The notes under the pieces are model-generated. The model did not search any database. It had not been told where the DNA came from and worked only from the letters and a program-made list of their open reading frames with translations. Source: Pseudoalteromonas sp. H71 (lineage in GTDB: Bacteria; Pseudomonadota; Gammaproteobacteria; Enterobacterales; Alteromonadaceae). Taken from it: a DNA stretch of 64,000 nucleotides. Both the position numbers and the translations under genes were made by a program. The first letter of the stretch is position 1. Every line of letters begins with the position of its first letter. Below, piece after piece: positions 25,728-33,547 of the stretch. The stretch is taken from NCBI RefSeq assembly GCF_001468485.1, contig NZ_LODI01000005.1, positions 45,190 to 109,189 on the forward strand, in the 5' to 3' direction.

Positions 25728-26456
25728 ATGTCAAAAGTTGCAATTGTAACAGGTGGAACGAAAGGGATTGGCCTAGCGGTAATAAAACGCCTGCTAAGTA
25801 GTGGCTATGAGGTTCACAACCTTGATATCACACCGAGCGATGTGGGCGTTTTTCATCATTGCGATGTAAGTGATGTGGATGCTGTTCGACGCTCTATCAA
25901 AGCGGTATATAAACAATCTCAACGTATTGATGTACTGGTTTCTAATGCTGGAAAACACCTAAGCGCAAATATAGAAAGCACTGATGAGCAAACGCTCGAT
26001 GCGCTATTTGCGCTTAATGTAAAAGGTGCCTACGCGGCTGTACAAAGTGTACTACCCTGTATGAAAGCAAATAATGCGGGTTCTATTATATTAATAGCGT
26101 CTGACCAAGCATTAATTGCTAAGCACAATTCATTTGCCTACAACCTTACTAAGCATGCTCTCGCCTCTATGGCAAAAACCACGGCACTTGATTACGCACG
26201 CTTTAACATTCGTGCTAATGCAGTGTGCCCAGGCACAATTGAAACCCCTTTATTTCATAACGCAATTGACGCTTACTGCGATAAAAGTGGTGCAAACAAA
26301 GCCGATATAGTGGCAGAAGAAGCAAGCCTGCAACCGCTAAACCGATTAGGCCAAGCCGATGAAGTAGCCGCTCTTGTGAGTTTTTTAGCAAGTGACGACG
26401 CAAGCTTTATTACTGGTAGCTTACAAAGTATTGATGGCGGCTATACAGCCCAATGA
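25728..26456 (+). CDS. Short-chain dehydrogenase/reductase (SDR)
   Basis: 242 residues, classical SDR. The cofactor motif is TGGTKGIG at about 8-15, the structural motif is NAG (VSNAGKH), catalytic Ser is in LIASDQA, and Tyr/Lys are in YNLTKHA. The C-terminal end DGGYTAQ is typical. A strong AAGGAA precedes the ATG. Its stop overlaps the lactonase-like gene by 4 nt, so the pair is an operon. In this setting a sugar or sugar-acid dehydrogenase, for example of the L-fucose or keto-deoxy-fuconate type, is likely; NAD or NADP preference is not clear. Confidence 0.88.
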   Translation: MSKVAIVTGGTKGIGLAVIKRLLSSGYEVHNLDITPSDVGVFHHCDVSDVDAVRRSIKAVYKQSQRIDVLVSNAGKHLSANIESTDEQTLDALFALNVKGAYAAVQSVLPCMKANNAGSIILIASDQALIAKHNSFAYNLTKHALASMAKTTALDYARFNIRANAVCPGTIETPLFHNAIDAYCDKSGANKADIVAEEASLQPLNRLGQADEVAALVSFLASDDASFITGSLQSIDGGYTAQ

Positions 26457-27292
26457 GTACCAAGATAATTGACCCGCATGTTCATTTTTTTAATTTACTT
26501 GATGGTCAGTACACTTGGTTACAAGGCAAAAACCCACCAGCATGGCCCAATTTAGACAAAATAAAACAACCAATAAGTGCAGAGCAACTTGTTAAAAGTA
26601 CTGATTTTGAACTTGCGGGTATTGTACACATAGAAGCGGGCTTTGATAATTCGGCCCCTATCAATGAACTTAATTGGCTAAGTAAGCATTTAAGTGAAGT
26701 GCCATTTAAAGCCATTAGTTTTAACCAAATAGATGCGCTTGCTGAGCAATTTAGTGACGCGCTCGATGCGCTGGCGCATTCGAGCCTATGTGGCATTAGA
26801 GATATAACAGAAGGCGATGATGCTATAAGGCTAAAAAGCCCTCGTTGTATTCATAATCTTGAGTTATTAGCGACAAATAAACTGCATTTTGAAGCGCAAT
26901 TTGAACTACACAACGTTAGCGTAGCTAATCATATTGCTCACTGTGCAAAACAATTACCTCATCTACAAATTATTCTTAATCATGCAGGGTTGCCTGATGA
27001 CTTAACCTCTTGGCAACAAGGCGTTGAATTACTCGCCCAACATAAAAACATTGCTATTAAATTTTCTGGCTTTGAGTTATTAAGCCTGACACAAGCACAG
27101 CAAGAAGCATGCTTTAAATGGCTTTTACAACACTTTGGCGAGCAGCGTATTATGTTTGCTAGTAACTTTCCGGTATGCCAAATAAACACTCATTACAATG
27201 CCCTATGGCATCAGCATTACGCGCTGTGTAAAAGCCATAGCCTATGGCATAAGCTCAGCTACGCAAATGCAATGCACTACTACCAAGTGTAA
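26453..27292 (+). CDS. Amidohydrolase-family lactonase (L-fuconolactonase/L-rhamnonolactonase-like)
   Basis: 279 residues. The TIM-barrel amidohydrolase begins with the metal motif IDPHVHFFNL. It continues with GIVHIEAGFD and ends with the conserved FASNFPV segment of the COG3618-type lactonases. These hydrolyse sugar-acid lactones such as L-fucono-1,5-lactone. The ATG overlaps the SDR stop (ATGA), so dehydrogenase and lactonase are coupled, the expected order for oxidation of a free sugar followed by ring opening. The sugar itself cannot be determined from the sequence. Confidence 0.83.
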   Translation: MSTKIIDPHVHFFNLLDGQYTWLQGKNPPAWPNLDKIKQPISAEQLVKSTDFELAGIVHIEAGFDNSAPINELNWLSKHLSEVPFKAISFNQIDALAEQFSDALDALAHSSLCGIRDITEGDDAIRLKSPRCIHNLELLATNKLHFEAQFELHNVSVANHIAHCAKQLPHLQIILNHAGLPDDLTSWQQGVELLAQHKNIAIKFSGFELLSLTQAQQEACFKWLLQHFGEQRIMFASNFPVCQINTHYNALWHQHYALCKSHSLWHKLSYANAMHYYQV

Positions 27293-27343
27293 GTAAAAGT
27301 CGTTATATTTAAATTCTATTATGCTTAAAATGGCGTAGGTTTT

Positions 27344-27712
27344 ATGAAAAATACATTATTCATTGTGAGCTTAGCCTGGTGCGCCTTATTAAGTGGCTGT
27401 GTGTCGCAACGCGCTGAACCAACCCCCAAATTACAACATGCACTACTTTTAGCGCCTAATCAAAGCGCGGTTAACAAAGTAATTAGTACCATTACGAATA
27501 TGCAAAACATAACGTTAGCTGACGATGTATTTACAAAAAATAGTGTGGTTACGCTGGGGAATCTAAACAAAAATAACATTATAAAAAGTCATCAGCTTAA
27601 TCCGCCCGACCAATTTGAACTGATGATAAAAAATAAACAATGCTTTATACGCCACGTAGATAGCAAAGCCACGCGAGAGCTCAAAGATGTTGAGTGCGTA
27701 ATTAACGAATGA
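27344..27712 (+). CDS. Small putative lipoprotein of unknown function
   Basis: 122 residues. A signal peptide ends in the lipobox LLSGC (cysteine at about 19). The mature part is polar, about 100 residues, with no family recognised. Two cysteines near the C-terminus (KQCFIRH and VECVIN) could form a disulphide. It lies 51 nt after the lactonase gene and before a bidirectional terminator, so it may be the last gene of that operon. Confidence 0.7.
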   Translation: MKNTLFIVSLAWCALLSGCVSQRAEPTPKLQHALLLAPNQSAVNKVISTITNMQNITLADDVFTKNSVVTLGNLNKNNIIKSHQLNPPDQFELMIKNKQCFIRHVDSKATRELKDVECVINE

Positions 27713-27728
27713 CCTTAATGTTGCTAAT

Positions 27729-27766
27729 AAAAAGCCGATAAGTGAATAGTCACTTACCGGCTTTTT
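27729..27766. terminator. Bidirectional terminator between lipoprotein and dehydratase genes
   Basis: AAAAAGCCG pairs with CGGCTTTTT, with an inner TAAGTGA / TCACTTA stem. It serves the convergent transcripts on both sides. Confidence 0.85.
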
Positions 27767-27788
27767 AAATTAAGACAAAGCTTAGTTA

Positions 27789-28964
27789 TTATTTTATTTC
27801 TACACGTTGCGAACGCATCACAATTTCATCGTTTAACTCAATACCTAAACCTGGCTCCTCAGACACTTCAAAGAAACCATTTTTAGGTTGTGGATCTTGT
27901 AAACACAATTCACGGTTCCACTTTTTAATCGCATAAGTATGATGCTCATGTATCAAAAAGTTAGGAATAGCGGTTTCTAGGTGTAACGATGCAGCTGTCG
28001 CAACAGGTCCACCACACACGTGCGCCTGAATACGTACATCAAAAATATCGGCGTAATCACATACTTTTTTAGTTTCAGTAAAACCACCACATAACCCTAT
28101 ATCTGGCTGAAGCACGTCAATACTCTGATCTTCTAAATAAGGACGAACCCCCCAGCGGTTGTACAAGCGCTCACCGCCCGCAATGGGTACGTTAACTTTA
28201 TCCGCTACTTTGGCATGCAACGAGTGATTTAAGTAGTTCACAGGCTCTTCAAAATACATACAATCAAATTCTTCGGCTATTTCACCAATTTGAATAGCTG
28301 ATGTGGCACCCGGTAAACTATGACATTCAAAAATAATATCGACTTCATCGCCCACAGCTTCACGAATAGCTTGCATACGCGCGCGGTATAACTTCATTTC
28401 TGGGCGTGAAATAATATTAGTGCGATCGTAATACGTATTACCGTCTTTATCGTATTGAATTGGATCTACTTTTACTGCATCGTAACCCTCTGCTATGGCT
28501 TTTAATGCCGCCTCTGCATACTCTTGTGGCTGTACTAGTGCTTTAAATTCGCTATCCCAGTCAAACTGCAGTTGCGATGCATAAGTACGAAGTTTATCGT
28601 TAACCTTACCACCCAGTAATTGATAGACCGGTAACCCAAGCGCTTTACCTTTAATATCCCAAAGCGCGGTATCAATAGCACTCATTGCAGCGTACACAAC
28701 GGGTCCACCGCCTAAACCCCAAAAGCTTTCTCGTAACATACGAGACCACAGCTTTTCTGTTTGAAACGGGTCGTGACCAATTAAAAAGGCATCTGCCATT
28801 TCTTTGATCATGGCGGCGGCCGCGCTATGGCCTAAATCGTAAGCAAGACCGGCTTCACCCACACCACTAATGCCCTCATCAGTATGGATGCGAACAAATA
28901 CAGGTGTCCACGCTGGGCGCTCTGGACAGTGAATATCAAATACTTCTACGCGATTTACCTTCAT
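27789..28964 (-). CDS. Enolase-superfamily sugar-acid dehydratase (mandelate racemase/muconate lactonising family)
   Basis: 391 residues with the capping domain then the barrel. The segment FWGLGGGPVVYAAMSAIDTA is typical. Candidate metal ligands are the acidic residues in IIFECHS, YFEEPV and IAGGERLY. Asp in QPDIGLCGG and His in QAHVCGG are the likely acid/base pair. This matches D-galactonate- or mannonate-dehydratase-like members more than racemases. It would turn an aldonate into a 2-keto-3-deoxy sugar acid. It lies 26 nt after the aldolase gene in the same operon. A strong AAGGA precedes the ATG. The substrate is undetermined. Confidence 0.83.
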   Translation of the reverse strand: MKVNRVEVFDIHCPERPAWTPVFVRIHTDEGISGVGEAGLAYDLGHSAAAAMIKEMADAFLIGHDPFQTEKLWSRMLRESFWGLGGGPVVYAAMSAIDTALWDIKGKALGLPVYQLLGGKVNDKLRTYASQLQFDWDSEFKALVQPQEYAEAALKAIAEGYDAVKVDPIQYDKDGNTYYDRTNIISRPEMKLYRARMQAIREAVGDEVDIIFECHSLPGATSAIQIGEIAEEFDCMYFEEPVNYLNHSLHAKVADKVNVPIAGGERLYNRWGVRPYLEDQSIDVLQPDIGLCGGFTETKKVCDYADIFDVRIQAHVCGGPVATAASLHLETAIPNFLIHEHHTYAIKKWNRELCLQDPQPKNGFFEVSEEPGLGIELNDEIVMRSQRVEIK

Positions 28965-28990
28965 AAAAATTCCTTATTAACCTGTTCGGG

Positions 28991-29758
28991 TTATTTTGCA
29001 AAACTGGGATCAAGCCGATATGCTTTTCGTAGCATCGCAGGCCAAGCAAGCTGGCCTCCAGTGCTGCCGCTGTGTACCACGTTGGCTTGGTTATAAATAT
29101 TGTCGATAATTGGTTGAGGTACAGGAATAACTTCTTGCGAGCTAGCTTGCAGCGCTAATTGTATTTCGCAGGCGCGTTGTAAGTCGTAAAAACGCATAAA
29201 CGCATCGCCTACGGTCGGGCCTACCGTTAAGCCACCATGGTTGACTAATAACATATGATTATTTGAACCTAAGTCACCCTGTAGTACTTTGCGCTCATCA
29301 TCATTAACTGCAAGGCCTTCGTAACCATGATATGAAAGCGACGGTAACGAAAACATTGAATACTGGCTCAATGGCAATAAACCCTTTTTTTGGGTAGCCA
29401 CAGCAATGGTTTCTTTGGTGTGTAAATGAATAACGCAATGCGCGTCTTCTCTGACCTCGTGTATTGCACTGTGAATAGTAAAGCCAGCAGGGTTAATGCT
29501 AAAGGGAGTGTCGTCAATTATATTCCCGTTTAGGTCAACCTTAACTAAGTTTGACGCGGTTACTTCGTCAAATGTTAACCCAAAAGCGTTAACTAGATAA
29601 TGGTCAGTCCCGGGCAAACGAGCCGATAAATGCGTATAAATTAAGTCTCCCCAACGAAAATGCTCCACTAGCCGGTAACATGCCGCAAGATCGACACGTA
29701 GTTGCCACTCTTGAGCAGACACTTTATTTTTTAAATCAAGTTGGGGTAAATCAAACAT
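28991..29758 (-). CDS. Class II aldolase/adducin-family protein
   Basis: 255 residues. The zinc-site pattern of the class II aldolase/adducin fold is present: HLHT in CVIHLHTKET and a further His in LLVNHGGLTVG, with a Glu upstream in IHEVRED. Members include L-fuculose-phosphate aldolase, L-ribulose-phosphate epimerase and many uncharacterised aldolases; this length fits the adducin-like subgroup. It is first gene of a two-gene operon with the dehydratase, so cleavage of a keto-deoxy sugar acid is a reasonable inference. AAAGG precedes the ATG. Confidence 0.83.
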   Translation of the reverse strand: MFDLPQLDLKNKVSAQEWQLRVDLAACYRLVEHFRWGDLIYTHLSARLPGTDHYLVNAFGLTFDEVTASNLVKVDLNGNIIDDTPFSINPAGFTIHSAIHEVREDAHCVIHLHTKETIAVATQKKGLLPLSQYSMFSLPSLSYHGYEGLAVNDDERKVLQGDLGSNNHMLLVNHGGLTVGPTVGDAFMRFYDLQRACEIQLALQASSQEVIPVPQPIIDNIYNQANVVHSGSTGGQLAWPAMLRKAYRLDPSFAK

Positions 29759-29845
29759 AATAAACCTTTTAAAATACGCAGATAATGAATGCGAATAGAT
29801 GTTTAGAAGTCTAAAACACTCTGCGTTTTATAGCAATCAACAAAC

Positions 29846-29877
29846 AAAAACAGCCACACATTTGTGTGGCTGTTTTT
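29846..29877 (-). terminator. Terminator downstream of the cytochrome c gene
   Basis: A long perfect stem (ACAGCCACACA / TGTGTGGCTGT with flanking A and T tracts) lies 25 nt after the cytochrome stop on the minus strand. Confidence 0.85.
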
Positions 29878-29901
29878 TAAAGGGTTAATAACTACTTTGA
29901 G

Positions 29902-30225
29902 TTATTTTACTTTAGATAAGTAGTCTGCAATAGCTTCAAACTCTTCGTCAGTTACTGTAGCAACCATTGCCTTCATAGCCATAGACATACCATTATTACG
30001 TGCACCCGACTTAATATCTTTCATTTGTGCAACTAAATAATCTTTGTTTTGACCATTAAGTTTAGGATACATACCCATGATTGGTGCTTTACCATCTGCA
30101 CCATGACAGGTTTGACAATTTTTTGCAGTGTATAATGCGGCACCATCAGCGGCAGCTGCATTAAACGAGAAACTTGCGGCTAAGCTAATGCCCGCGCCTA
30201 GTAGTAGTGTTTTCATCTTGCTCAT
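29902..30225 (-). CDS. Small periplasmic class I cytochrome c
   Basis: 107 residues: signal peptide (about 1-26), haem motif CQTCH at about 37-41 and a Met-rich axial-ligand region (NNGMSMAMKAM). The C-terminal helix contains TDEEFEAIADYLSKV. It resembles cytochrome c553/c5-type electron shuttles of about 80 mature residues that pass electrons to terminal oxidases or reductases. It is monocistronic, with its own terminator. The specific redox partner is not known. Confidence 0.9.
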   Translation of the reverse strand: MSKMKTLLLGAGISLAASFSFNAAAADGAALYTAKNCQTCHGADGKAPIMGMYPKLNGQNKDYLVAQMKDIKSGARNNGMSMAMKAMVATVTDEEFEAIADYLSKVK

Positions 30226-30407
30226 TGTATTTACTCTTCTTTTTGACGGTTAGAAAAAACTGTTCAATTGATTGTAGTCAATAATCAAATAAAAAGCATA
30301 CGTTAGAAACGATGCTAGACGATCAACTTAACCCTGCACTGCTAGCTCGTTTCTATTTACCTAAAACTAGTTTAGCAAACAAAAATGAGCAGACGCTTAA
30401 TTGATTG

Positions 30408-30947
30408 TTACCAAACTAAATCGTCTGGTACCTCAAAGTCTGCGTATGGGTCGTCCTCATCTTTAGGCTTGTTTTCAGGTTCAACATGAAAAACAATGTA
30501 TTTTTCGTCTACTTCAGCCACTTTGCGTGCTGGCTCATCTTCTAATACGTAAAACTGCCCCTCTAGAACACAGATCGCTAAACGACCACCCGACAATGCT
30601 TTTTGAGTTTTTTCATTCACTTCAATACTTTTTACTTTTTTATCGTAAGTAAAATTAAAGGTTCGCTCACCACGAATAGCATCTTGATTGTTGTGTTCTA
30701 AAATTTGCTTAACACGCGCTTCTTGCTCACGCTGTTTTAAAGTCACTTGGCGGGCTTGGTTTAACTCTTCCGCCTTTTTTTGCTGCTCAAGCTTAGTTTG
30801 TTGAATATGCTTTTGCAGATCATTAGGGTTACTTGTTGCCCCTTTTTTCTGTTTTTTTTGTTGCTTACGTTTTTCTGATTTAGCAACTTTAGCTTTATGC
30901 GATGTTGTTAACCCTGCTTGCAGCAATTGGTCTTGTAATGAACCCAT
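30408..30947 (-). CDS. DUF2058 (YaiL-type) nucleoprotein/polysome-associated protein
   Basis: 179 residues. The start MGSLQDQLLQAGL is diagnostic for DUF2058. It is followed by a very basic Lys/Gln-rich segment (about 17-45), a coiled coil (about 45-85) and a C-terminal globular domain with RLAICVLEGQFYVL. Family members such as E. coli YaiL are reported as nucleic-acid or polysome associated; the precise function is unknown. A GGAAC ribosome site precedes the ATG. The gaps on either side (182 and 195 nt) show no other feature. Confidence 0.87.
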   Translation of the reverse strand: MGSLQDQLLQAGLTTSHKAKVAKSEKRKQQKKQKKGATSNPNDLQKHIQQTKLEQQKKAEELNQARQVTLKQREQEARVKQILEHNNQDAIRGERTFNFTYDKKVKSIEVNEKTQKALSGGRLAICVLEGQFYVLEDEPARKVAEVDEKYIVFHVEPENKPKDEDDPYADFEVPDDLVW

Positions 30948-31142
30948 GGCATTGTTCCAATAAAAACTAGTATTAGCGTTATTTTAATCACCTACGAGTT
31001 TAAATAACAGCGCTATCGACATTAATCTAATAAACTCCTTTATACTTAGCATGATATGGGACAACAGCGTACTTTATAATTATCAATTCTGGGGGATTTT
31101 TAATACAATAAAAAAGCCAACTAGTTACCTAAAAGCCAAATA

Positions 31143-32291
31143 ATGCGCTTAATTCACCTACTTGCTTGCTCTGTTGTTATATTTTTCGTGCTTTACGCAC
31201 CTCAGCCTCTACTCGGCCTATTTGCTAGTGAGTTTGGTGTATCGCCTGCCACAGCAGGCAGCTTAATGACGGCAACAATGTTGCCCTTAGCTATTGCACC
31301 ATTAGTGTATGGCCTGTTTCTAGCCAAACAAAATCCTTTAAAAATACTTCGTATTGCAATGATAGTACTGGGCTTTAGCTGCTTACTATTTATTTGGGTA
31401 CCAAGTTTTGAGCTCTTACTATTAGTACGATTTTTACAAGGCCTTACCCTTCCTGCAGCATTAACTGCCATGACCAGCTTTATAGGAATAAGTTTCACCG
31501 CTGATACACTTCAAAAAAATATGACTCTTTATATAGGCAGCAGTATTGCAGGCGGTTATTTTGGAAGGGTACTTGCTGCGCTATTTAGCGACTTATGGCA
31601 TTGGCAAAGCTTTTATTACTTAATTGCTTTTATGCTTGTTTTTTTAGCTATGCTAATTAAGCCCCATAAATTCAACAACATTGGTACTCACGCTCAAAAA
31701 TCGCCTCTAGATTACATCAAACAACTTAAGGAGGGCCCTGTTTTAAAAGTTTATGGCGCTGTATTTTGTATGTTTTTTTGTTTTGCAGCCTTACTTAATT
31801 ATTTGCCATTTATACTGCAAAGTACATTTTTAATTACAAACACGCGTGATATTGGTTTGGTTTACAGTGGCTACTTAATTGGAGCCTTGGCTTCTATTGC
31901 CACGCCTTGGCTATTAAAAAAAGCGCCTTCAGCTTGGCACGTATTAGGGGCGACCTTCATTTTTTACAGCCTTAGTATTGTTGTGCTCATGAGCCACCAG
32001 CTTAGCGTCTTTTTAACTGCATTCACGCTATTTTGTGGGGCTATGTTTATTATTCATTCAACCGCAGCCCCACTGGTTAATAAAATAAGTGAGGCACCAC
32101 CAAGCGTGACAAATGGAGGGTATGTTTCATTTTACTACAGTGGAGGTGCCATTGGCTCGTTATTACCAGGTGTGGTATACCAAAAATACGGACAAACACC
32201 CTTTATGCTAACCCTGCTTATTATGTGTTTGTGCGGATTATTGCTTGTGATTTGGGCTCACTTTGACGGTAAAAACATAACTCGCGGTTGA
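31143..32291 (+). CDS. MFS transporter (YnfM-like)
   Basis: 382 residues, almost all membrane, about 12 predicted helices. The N-terminal half has PQPLLGLFASEFGVSPATAG, typical of the YnfM/arabinose-efflux-like branch of the major facilitator superfamily. It is probably a proton-coupled exporter; substrate unknown. The 3' end overlaps the convergent YbaK-type gene by 34 bp, so no terminator separates them. Confidence 0.87.
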   Translation: MRLIHLLACSVVIFFVLYAPQPLLGLFASEFGVSPATAGSLMTATMLPLAIAPLVYGLFLAKQNPLKILRIAMIVLGFSCLLFIWVPSFELLLLVRFLQGLTLPAALTAMTSFIGISFTADTLQKNMTLYIGSSIAGGYFGRVLAALFSDLWHWQSFYYLIAFMLVFLAMLIKPHKFNNIGTHAQKSPLDYIKQLKEGPVLKVYGAVFCMFFCFAALLNYLPFILQSTFLITNTRDIGLVYSGYLIGALASIATPWLLKKAPSAWHVLGATFIFYSLSIVVLMSHQLSVFLTAFTLFCGAMFIIHSTAAPLVNKISEAPPSVTNGGYVSFYYSGGAIGSLLPGVVYQKYGQTPFMLTLLIMCLCGLLLVIWAHFDGKNITRG

Positions 32292-32758
32292 TGTGCTGTG
32301 TATTCAAAAAAAGCTTCTAAGTCTGGTTTGCTCAAAATCCACGTTTGTGTATTTTCAAATGGGTGGCAATGAAATAGATCGCCAAACCAAATATCTTGAT
32401 CTAACCATACGGTTACCGCACTTTGTTTGTCGTTAAGTAACGCAAGCATTGATACGCACCCTGGCGCAACTTTTAAATAGGTTGCTAAACGCTCGCTTGA
32501 AGCAAACCCTAAACGCGACAAACCTTGCTGTTTTGAAAGCGCTTTTAGATCTAACTGCTTATTGTGAGCTGTAATAACTAAAAAATGACGTTTACCTTCG
32601 TTATCACGCAAAAATAAATTTTTTAAACGTGTACCTGGACGTTCAAGCAATAATTCATCAGCTGCTAAACTAGTATGCAAAGGTGGATGTTCAATAACGT
32701 CGTAATTGATATCTAAATGCGCTAAACACGCCTCTAACTTTGTTTTGTCCGCTAACAT
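32258..32758 (-). CDS. YbaK/ProX-type aminoacyl-tRNA deacylase
   Basis: A YbaK/ProRS-associated domain covering nearly the whole protein, with the family pattern YDVIEHPPLHTSLAADEL, LKNLFLRDNEGKRHFLVI and the loop VAPGCVSMLALLND. These proteins hydrolyse mischarged tRNA, for example Ala-tRNA-Pro (ProXp-Ala). The open frame extends to 32803, but that would overlap the upstream gene. The ATG at 32758 gives 166 residues and begins 2 nt after the neighbour's stop. The tail overlaps the MFS gene by 34 bp. Confidence 0.86.
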   Translation of the reverse strand: MLADKTKLEACLAHLDINYDVIEHPPLHTSLAADELLLERPGTRLKNLFLRDNEGKRHFLVITAHNKQLDLKALSKQQGLSRLGFASSERLATYLKVAPGCVSMLALLNDKQSAVTVWLDQDIWFGDLFHCHPFENTQTWILSKPDLEAFFEYTAHQPRVMFLPSK

Positions 32759-32760
32759 AG

Positions 32761-33156
32761 TTACAAACAACGCCCTCTTAGTTGCACACTGAGATCTCGC
32801 CATAGAACTTCTGTTATTTCATGTTTGTTAGCGCAATACTCACGCGTTTTAAGCTCTTGCTTTAATAATTCAACGGCCCTGTCTTCTAACTTAAGCTTTA
32901 ACACACTCGACTCTTCAAAGTGTTCTTGCTCAATATATTCTTTAACCTCACTGCGAGAAGGCCTGTTATTGCGTCCACGATCAAGGTTAAAGTTTTCACG
33001 GTGCTTAGCTTTAACCGATACAACATAAGCAAATACATTATTTCCTTGCTCGTCTTGTTTTTCAAAAAACTGTTTAGTGTTTATTTCAAAAGGCGGCTCT
33101 TCATTTGACGCACACCCCGAAAGTAAAACTACCAGTGCAAAAAAACTTTTTTTCAT
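32761..33156 (-). CDS. Small putative lipoprotein of unknown function
   Basis: 131 residues. The signal peptide ends in VVLLSGCASN, a clear lipobox with Cys at about 15. The mature part is hydrophilic and mixed helical, with two late cysteines (REYCANK and GRCL). No family recognised. It lies directly before the YbaK-type gene (2-nt gap), suggesting one transcript, though a functional tie between an envelope lipoprotein and a tRNA editing enzyme is not obvious. Confidence 0.72.
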   Translation of the reverse strand: MKKSFFALVVLLSGCASNEEPPFEINTKQFFEKQDEQGNNVFAYVVSVKAKHRENFNLDRGRNNRPSRSEVKEYIEQEHFEESSVLKLKLEDRAVELLKQELKTREYCANKHEITEVLWRDLSVQLRGRCL

Positions 33157-33322
33157 TATTTTCTGTCGTTTTAATGAGTAATTAAGCCGAGTCTATCAAA
33201 AATTCATCTAAACAGTGAAAATTAGCGAAAAAATACTTGACCAAATTTATAAAAAAACTTAAAGTTCGTCCCGCTTGGAACTCAGCAGCCAAGCGTTTAT
33301 GTTTTACATAAACTAGGAATGT

Positions 33323-33398
33323 GGGGCTATAGCTCAGCTGGGAGAGCGCCTGCCTTGCACGCAGGAGGTCAGCAGTTCGATCCTGCTTAGCTCCACCA
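33323..33398 (+). tRNA. tRNA-Ala (anticodon TGC)
   Basis: A complete cloverleaf of 76 nt including an encoded CCA. The acceptor arm is GGGGCTA / TAGCTCC, the D arm is AGCTCAGCTGGGAGAGC, the anticodon stem is CCTGC / GCAGG around loop CTTGCAC, and the T loop is TTCGATC. The anticodon TGC reads alanine codons. It stands alone between a lipoprotein gene and the PotD-like gene, not in an rRNA operon. I see no integrase or repeated 3' end beside it. Confidence 0.95.
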
Positions 33399-33547
33399 CT
33401 TTCCTACTCCTTTCTTAGATATAATTTCACCTCGAAATACCCTAATTCATTAATTTTATTTTGTTTTTCATTTATCTCTATTAGCTTGAGTGTTTATCAA
33501 TTATTAGCTATACATACTTGTATATCTATTAATGCCTTAGGTTAATC

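Noticed and set aside
25728..29758. Assigning the sugar-acid genes to a named L-fucose or L-rhamnose pathway.
   Set aside because: The enzyme classes fit several sugars and no transporter or regulator points to one; gene names were therefore withheld.
33323..33398. tRNA-Ala as the attachment site of a genomic island.
   Set aside because: No integrase gene and no repeat of the tRNA 3' end was seen in the flanking DNA; neighbouring genes look native.
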